NCBI GenBank assembly: GCA_036275915.1
Contig: DASUCV010000018.1
Location: forward strand, 227,054-291,053
DNA from: Candidatus Polarisedimenticolaceae bacterium
Lineage (GTDB): Bacteria > Acidobacteriota > Polarisedimenticolia > Polarisedimenticolales > DASRJG01
Direction of reading: 5' to 3'
Length of the DNA: 64,000 nt
The position numbers and the translations under genes were made by a program. Numbering within the stretch: the first letter of the stretch is position 1; each line of letters opens with the position of its first letter. The notes under the pieces were generated by a model. The model saw only the letters and a program-made list of their open reading frames with translations, was not told where the DNA came from and did no database searches. Below are positions 60,000 through 64,000 of this stretch, piece by piece.

Positions 60000-62021
60000 G
60001 TGAGGATCGGACTTCGGCTTCTCGGAGCGGCGCTCATCGTCGCCGTCGCGTCCGGGAGCGGTTCTGCGGCCGAAGTCGAGACCGGCGTCATCCGTCTCAA
60101 CGACCACACCCCGGCGCCTGATCCCGAGCCCGCCGCGACCCTGGCCGGCCCGCTCGTCGACGCGCGCCGCGGCTTCGACGTGCAGGCGTTCGACGGAAGG
60201 TTCGAAGGCCTCTGGTTCCAGAGGAAGGCGTATCAAACCGACGGCCGCGAAGAGGAGGCCGCCAAGCAATCGGAGAAGCTCCGCGAGTTCGTCTCGGACG
60301 AGGGTGTGCGCCGGATGGAGACGCCGGCCGGCGCCCTCCTCCTCGAGGCGCGCGGTTGGATGCGCGAGGGGAATTACACGCGCGCGCTGGCGACCCTCTC
60401 GCTCGCGGAGTCGCTCGATCCCGACCGGCCGCAGATCCAGCTCGCGCGCGCTCGCGCGCTCTCGGGCTCCGGCGCCGGGGTCATGCCGGCCGCCGCCGAG
60501 GCGGTCAAGGCGGCGCGCGGGACGATCCGGCTCGCCGTCCGCGACCTCACCGCCGTCCACGAGTCGGCGCTCGTCCTCGTCGGGGCGCTCCTCGCCGCTA
60601 TCGCGCTGATGTCCCTCTTCATGATCCTGCGCTACCAGGTCGCGATCCGGCACGACGTCGAGGAGTGGCTCGTGAGGAGCGACCGCGAGAGCCTCGCCAA
60701 GGCCGGCGGCTTGCTGGTGGTCCTCCTCCCGTTCGTCGTCTGGATCGGCGCCGGCTGGGCGACGGTGTGGTGGCTCGTCCTCTCGTTCCGCTACATGCGC
60801 CGCGCGGAGCGCGCGCTCGCCGCCGTCCTGCTCGCCCTCGCCGCGCTCGCTTACCCGGCGTACCGGTTCGCCGTGGGTCTCTACGGCCTCGCCGCCGACC
60901 CGACGATCCGGACGACGATCGCCGCCGCGAACGGCGGCTACGACCCCGACCGCATCGTGAAGCTGCGCGAGCTCGTCGACGCGCATCCGGACGACCCGAT
61001 GTACCGGTTCCTCCTCGCCGGCCTCTACAAGAACGGCCGCTATTTCGAGGAGGCGTTCGAAGGCTACAAGCGGGTCCTCCAGGACTCGCCGTCGACCTAC
61101 CAGGCCCGGATCAACCTCGGGAACATCTACTTCCTCATCGGCCAGTACGGCGAGGCGACCAGCAACTACCGCCAGGCGCTCGAGACGCGTCCGGACTCGG
61201 CGCTCGCGTACTACGACATGTACGTGGCGCAGTCGGACTCGTTCAAGCTCAAGGAAGCGGCGGAGTCGCTCGCAAAGGCGCGCGAGATCGATGCGGAGAC
61301 GACGACGCGCTTGCTCACGCAGGGGAGCCAGGACGCGGGCTCCCCGAAGGTCGTCGACGCCGCGATCGACTTCGACTCGATCTGGCGGGCCACGGTCGAA
61401 GGCCGCCACCTTCGCGAATGGCTCGACGCCGGCCCCGAGGGGCCGCGCTGGCGCACCCTCGCGAGCACGCTGCTGAACCCGCTGAGCCTCGTGGCACTCC
61501 TCGGCCTCGTCCTCGCCGTCGCCTCGCTCGCCGTCTTCCGCGGCGCCCCCGCGTCGCGGTGCACGCGCTGCGGGCACCCCTTCTGCGCGCACTGCAAGGC
61601 GGCCCGCGAGGGTCACGAGTACTGCAATCAGTGCGTCCACCTCTTCGTGCTCGGCGACGGGCTCGCCCCCGAGACGAAGAGCATGAAGCTCTACGAGGTC
61701 GAGCGGCACGAGCGGTGGGGCCGCCGCGTGCGCCGTATCGGCTCGGCGGTCCTGCCCGGGGCTGGCGATCTCCTCGCCGGCCGCGCGTGGGTCGGGTTCA
61801 CGCTCCTGGCACTCTGGATCTTGGCGCTCGTCGCCGGCTACCCGTCGTGCTTGGCCCCCGCGGAGGCCGCGCTCGGGATGACCGTGAGGATCGCCGATCT
61901 CCGGCCCGTGGCGCTCCCCGACGTCTACGGCTTGAACGCTGCGACCCTCCTCGCGATCCCGCTCGCGGCGCTCGTGTGGCTCACCGCGAACGTCGCCCGC
62001 CGTCGCATGAACGAGCGCTGA
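60000..62021 (+). CDS. TPR membrane protein with zinc-ribbon insertion
   Basis: A 673-aa product, GTG start, signal peptide (to about residue 24). Two TPR-like segments (about residues 118-145 and 330-440: FLLAGLYKNGRYFEEAFEGYKRVLQDSP, INLGNIYFLIGQYGEATSNYRQALETRPD) flank transmembrane helices. Near 520-545 a cysteine cluster (CTRCGHPFCAHCKAAREGHEYCNQC) can bind two zinc ions like a treble-clef/zinc-ribbon. More helices follow. The next gene, a DUF4388 protein, begins 1 nt after the stop. Function unknown. Confidence 0.65.
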   Translation: MRIGLRLLGAALIVAVASGSGSAAEVETGVIRLNDHTPAPDPEPAATLAGPLVDARRGFDVQAFDGRFEGLWFQRKAYQTDGREEEAAKQSEKLREFVSDEGVRRMETPAGALLLEARGWMREGNYTRALATLSLAESLDPDRPQIQLARARALSGSGAGVMPAAAEAVKAARGTIRLAVRDLTAVHESALVLVGALLAAIALMSLFMILRYQVAIRHDVEEWLVRSDRESLAKAGGLLVVLLPFVVWIGAGWATVWWLVLSFRYMRRAERALAAVLLALAALAYPAYRFAVGLYGLAADPTIRTTIAAANGGYDPDRIVKLRELVDAHPDDPMYRFLLAGLYKNGRYFEEAFEGYKRVLQDSPSTYQARINLGNIYFLIGQYGEATSNYRQALETRPDSALAYYDMYVAQSDSFKLKEAAESLAKAREIDAETTTRLLTQGSQDAGSPKVVDAAIDFDSIWRATVEGRHLREWLDAGPEGPRWRTLASTLLNPLSLVALLGLVLAVASLAVFRGAPASRCTRCGHPFCAHCKAAREGHEYCNQCVHLFVLGDGLAPETKSMKLYEVERHERWGRRVRRIGSAVLPGAGDLLAGRAWVGFTLLALWILALVAGYPSCLAPAEAALGMTVRIADLRPVALPDVYGLNAATLLAIPLAALVWLTANVARRRMNER

Positions 62022-62022
62022 C

Positions 62023-63276
62023 ATGGCCCTCGAAGGAACGATCAAGGACTTCGGCCTCGCCGACATCCTCCAGATGATCGGCATCCAGCGGAAGACCGGG
62101 CAGCTCACCCTCGAAGGTGCGGAGGAGACGGTCGTCGTCAAGTTCCTCGAGGGCGCGGTCGTCGGCGCCGACACGCGCCAACGCAATCTCGAGGACCTCC
62201 TCGGCTCGGTTCTCGTACGCACCGGACGCATCACCGAGGTGCAGCTCCAGGAGGCGCTCCGGATCCAGAGGCGCACGCTCCAGCGGCTCGGGTACGTCCT
62301 CGTCAAACAGGGATTCATCTTCGAGGAGGACCTGCGCGAGGCGCTCCGGATCCAGGTCACGCAGATCGTCTACCGGCTCTTCCGGTGGCGCGACGGGCGG
62401 TACCAGTTCACCCCGTCCGATCACATGGAGTACGACACCGAGCATTTCCAGCCGATCTCCGCCGAGACGATCCTCATGGAAGGCGCGCGGATGATCGACG
62501 AATGGCCGATCATCGAGAAGAAGATCAAGTCGCCGAAGATGGTCTTCCGCAAGACGGCGGCGGGAGCGGCGCTCGATGTGCCGGTGGCGTCACTCCTCGA
62601 CGCGGACCTCGATTCCGCCCTCCCCGAGAGGGACGACGCCGCTCGCCTCTCGCCCGAAGAGCGGGACGTCCTCCGCATGGTGGACGGCTCGTCGACCGTC
62701 CAGGATCTCGTCGACACCTCGCCGCTCGGCGAGTTCGACGTGCATCGCCTCCTCTACGAGCTCGTCACGAAGAGCCTCATCGAGGAGGTCAAGGTCTCGC
62801 CGGTGGCCGCCGCCGCGTCCGACGAGAGCCGTCGCGGGGTCATCGTGTCGGTCGCGCTCCAAGGACTCGTCCTCGCCCTGGCACTCGGCGGACTCTTGAC
62901 GCTCCGCACGAATCCGCTCACCCCGTGGCGCCTCGTGGAGCGCGGCGAGGAGACGGCGCTCCTGCAGACCTATGCGAGCCGGAACCGCCTCGAGCGGCTC
63001 GTCCAGGGGCTCCAGATCTACTACCTCGAGCACGGTGGGATGCCCGCGACCCTCGAGCGGCTCGCCGTCGAGGGGTTCGTGGCGACATCCGACCTGAGGG
63101 ACCCCTGGGGACGGCGCTACACGTTCCGGGTCGACGCCACCGGATTCGACCTCGCCGGGCGCGGCCCCGCCGGGGAGGAGCGCGACGACCTCGTCGTCCG
63201 GCACGCCTTCACCCCGTCCCAGCGCATGGTGCTCGAGGGCGGCGCCGCCGAGAAAGATCACCCCGCGGGCCCCTGA
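62023..63276 (+). CDS. DUF4388 protein with T2SS-G-like C-terminus
   Basis: A 417-aa product. Residues 1-100 form a DUF4388 domain (GTIKDFGLADILQMIGIQRKTGQLTLEG). Residues 100-270 have winged-helix-like repeats (LQEALRIQRRTLQRLGYVLVKQGFI, EERDVLRMVDGSSTVQDL). After one transmembrane helix (VIVSVALQGLVLALALGGLL), the C-terminus carries LRDPWGRRYTFRVDATGFDLAGRGPAG, the C-terminal pattern of type II secretion pseudopilin GspG (D-P-W-G-x-x-Y). The combination is unusual. It is encoded upstream of dnaK. Confidence 0.65.
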   Translation: MALEGTIKDFGLADILQMIGIQRKTGQLTLEGAEETVVVKFLEGAVVGADTRQRNLEDLLGSVLVRTGRITEVQLQEALRIQRRTLQRLGYVLVKQGFIFEEDLREALRIQVTQIVYRLFRWRDGRYQFTPSDHMEYDTEHFQPISAETILMEGARMIDEWPIIEKKIKSPKMVFRKTAAGAALDVPVASLLDADLDSALPERDDAARLSPEERDVLRMVDGSSTVQDLVDTSPLGEFDVHRLLYELVTKSLIEEVKVSPVAAAASDESRRGVIVSVALQGLVLALALGGLLTLRTNPLTPWRLVERGEETALLQTYASRNRLERLVQGLQIYYLEHGGMPATLERLAVEGFVATSDLRDPWGRRYTFRVDATGFDLAGRGPAGEERDDLVVRHAFTPSQRMVLEGGAAEKDHPAGP

Positions 63277-63281
63277 GATCC

Positions 63282-64000
<719 letters not shown>

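Noticed and set aside
59496..62360. 954-codon open frame on the minus strand
   Set aside because: It is antisense to two well-supported genes (the TPR/zinc protein and DUF4388) and has the Arg/Asp/Glu-rich composition of GC-rich shadow frames. The same applies to the long minus frames at 50146-52437 and 16373-18685 and the plus frame at 5473-6675.

Overview
This is a high-GC, gene-dense 64 kb chromosomal segment of a diderm (outer-membrane) bacterium. The evidence for a diderm is a BamA/TamA-family outer-membrane protein, OmpW-like barrel proteins, lipoproteins and many signal peptides. Two DUF4388 proteins, many TPR proteins, a Gld-type ABC/DUF4340 operon, a TMTC-like membrane TPR protein, a DUF4382 lipoprotein and a PTS that is purely regulatory together point to Acidobacteriota or a close relative. 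That placement is an inference; there is no rRNA in the window.

Layout. 1-8 kb: end of a BamA-like gene, an isolated sigma-factor C-terminal fragment, mutL, a lytic transglycosylase, and two opposite-strand envelope proteins. 8-16.4 kb: a DUF4388/TPR protein, then a promoter (TTGACA-16-TATAAT) driving yceD-rpmF-fabH-fabD-fabG-acpP-fabF-etfB-etfA, a nearly fully overlapping fatty-acid synthesis operon that lacks plsX. 16.4-24.2 kb: a type II (archaeal-like) GAPDH homologue, then hprK-rapZ-EIIA(Man)-HPr-EI-cupin, a phosphotransfer cascade with no sugar permease, then a MerR-like regulator and a GT-C-like membrane protein.

24.36-29.5 kb is the accessory region. An intact tRNA-Pro(GGG) is followed by three imperfect copies of its own 3' end (near 26.9, 28.6 and 29.0 kb). 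They divide about 4.6 kb into segments that encode a secreted TPR protein, an unknown protein, an L,D-transpeptidase and a tiny six-cysteine secreted peptide; a Kazal-like secreted peptide lies just beyond the last copy. A 20-codon relic of the 3' end of the hydrolase gene now at 31.3 kb is fused to the first copy. No integrase is present.

29.5-46 kb is rich in secreted and envelope proteins: an XRE/TPR regulator, an alpha/beta hydrolase, a PDZ protein, a small RHH-like protein with a predicted leaderless promoter, a beta-helix protein, a CocE/NonD hydrolase, small lipoproteins, an OmpW-like protein, a protein with an LPXTG-like tail, a TMTC-like protein, a DUF1326 protein and an MFS/spermidine-synthase fusion. 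46-64 kb is mostly housekeeping: surE-pcm, tRNA-Pro(CGG), apt, tRNA-Arg(CCT), a YfgM-like protein, ssb, murJ, a gldA/gldF/gldG-like transporter with DUF4340, dtd, xerD, accA, mazG, DUF1844, a TPR/zinc membrane protein, a second DUF4388 protein and the 5' part of dnaK. Genes commonly overlap by 4 nt (ATGA/GTGA), and several convergent pairs share stop codons.
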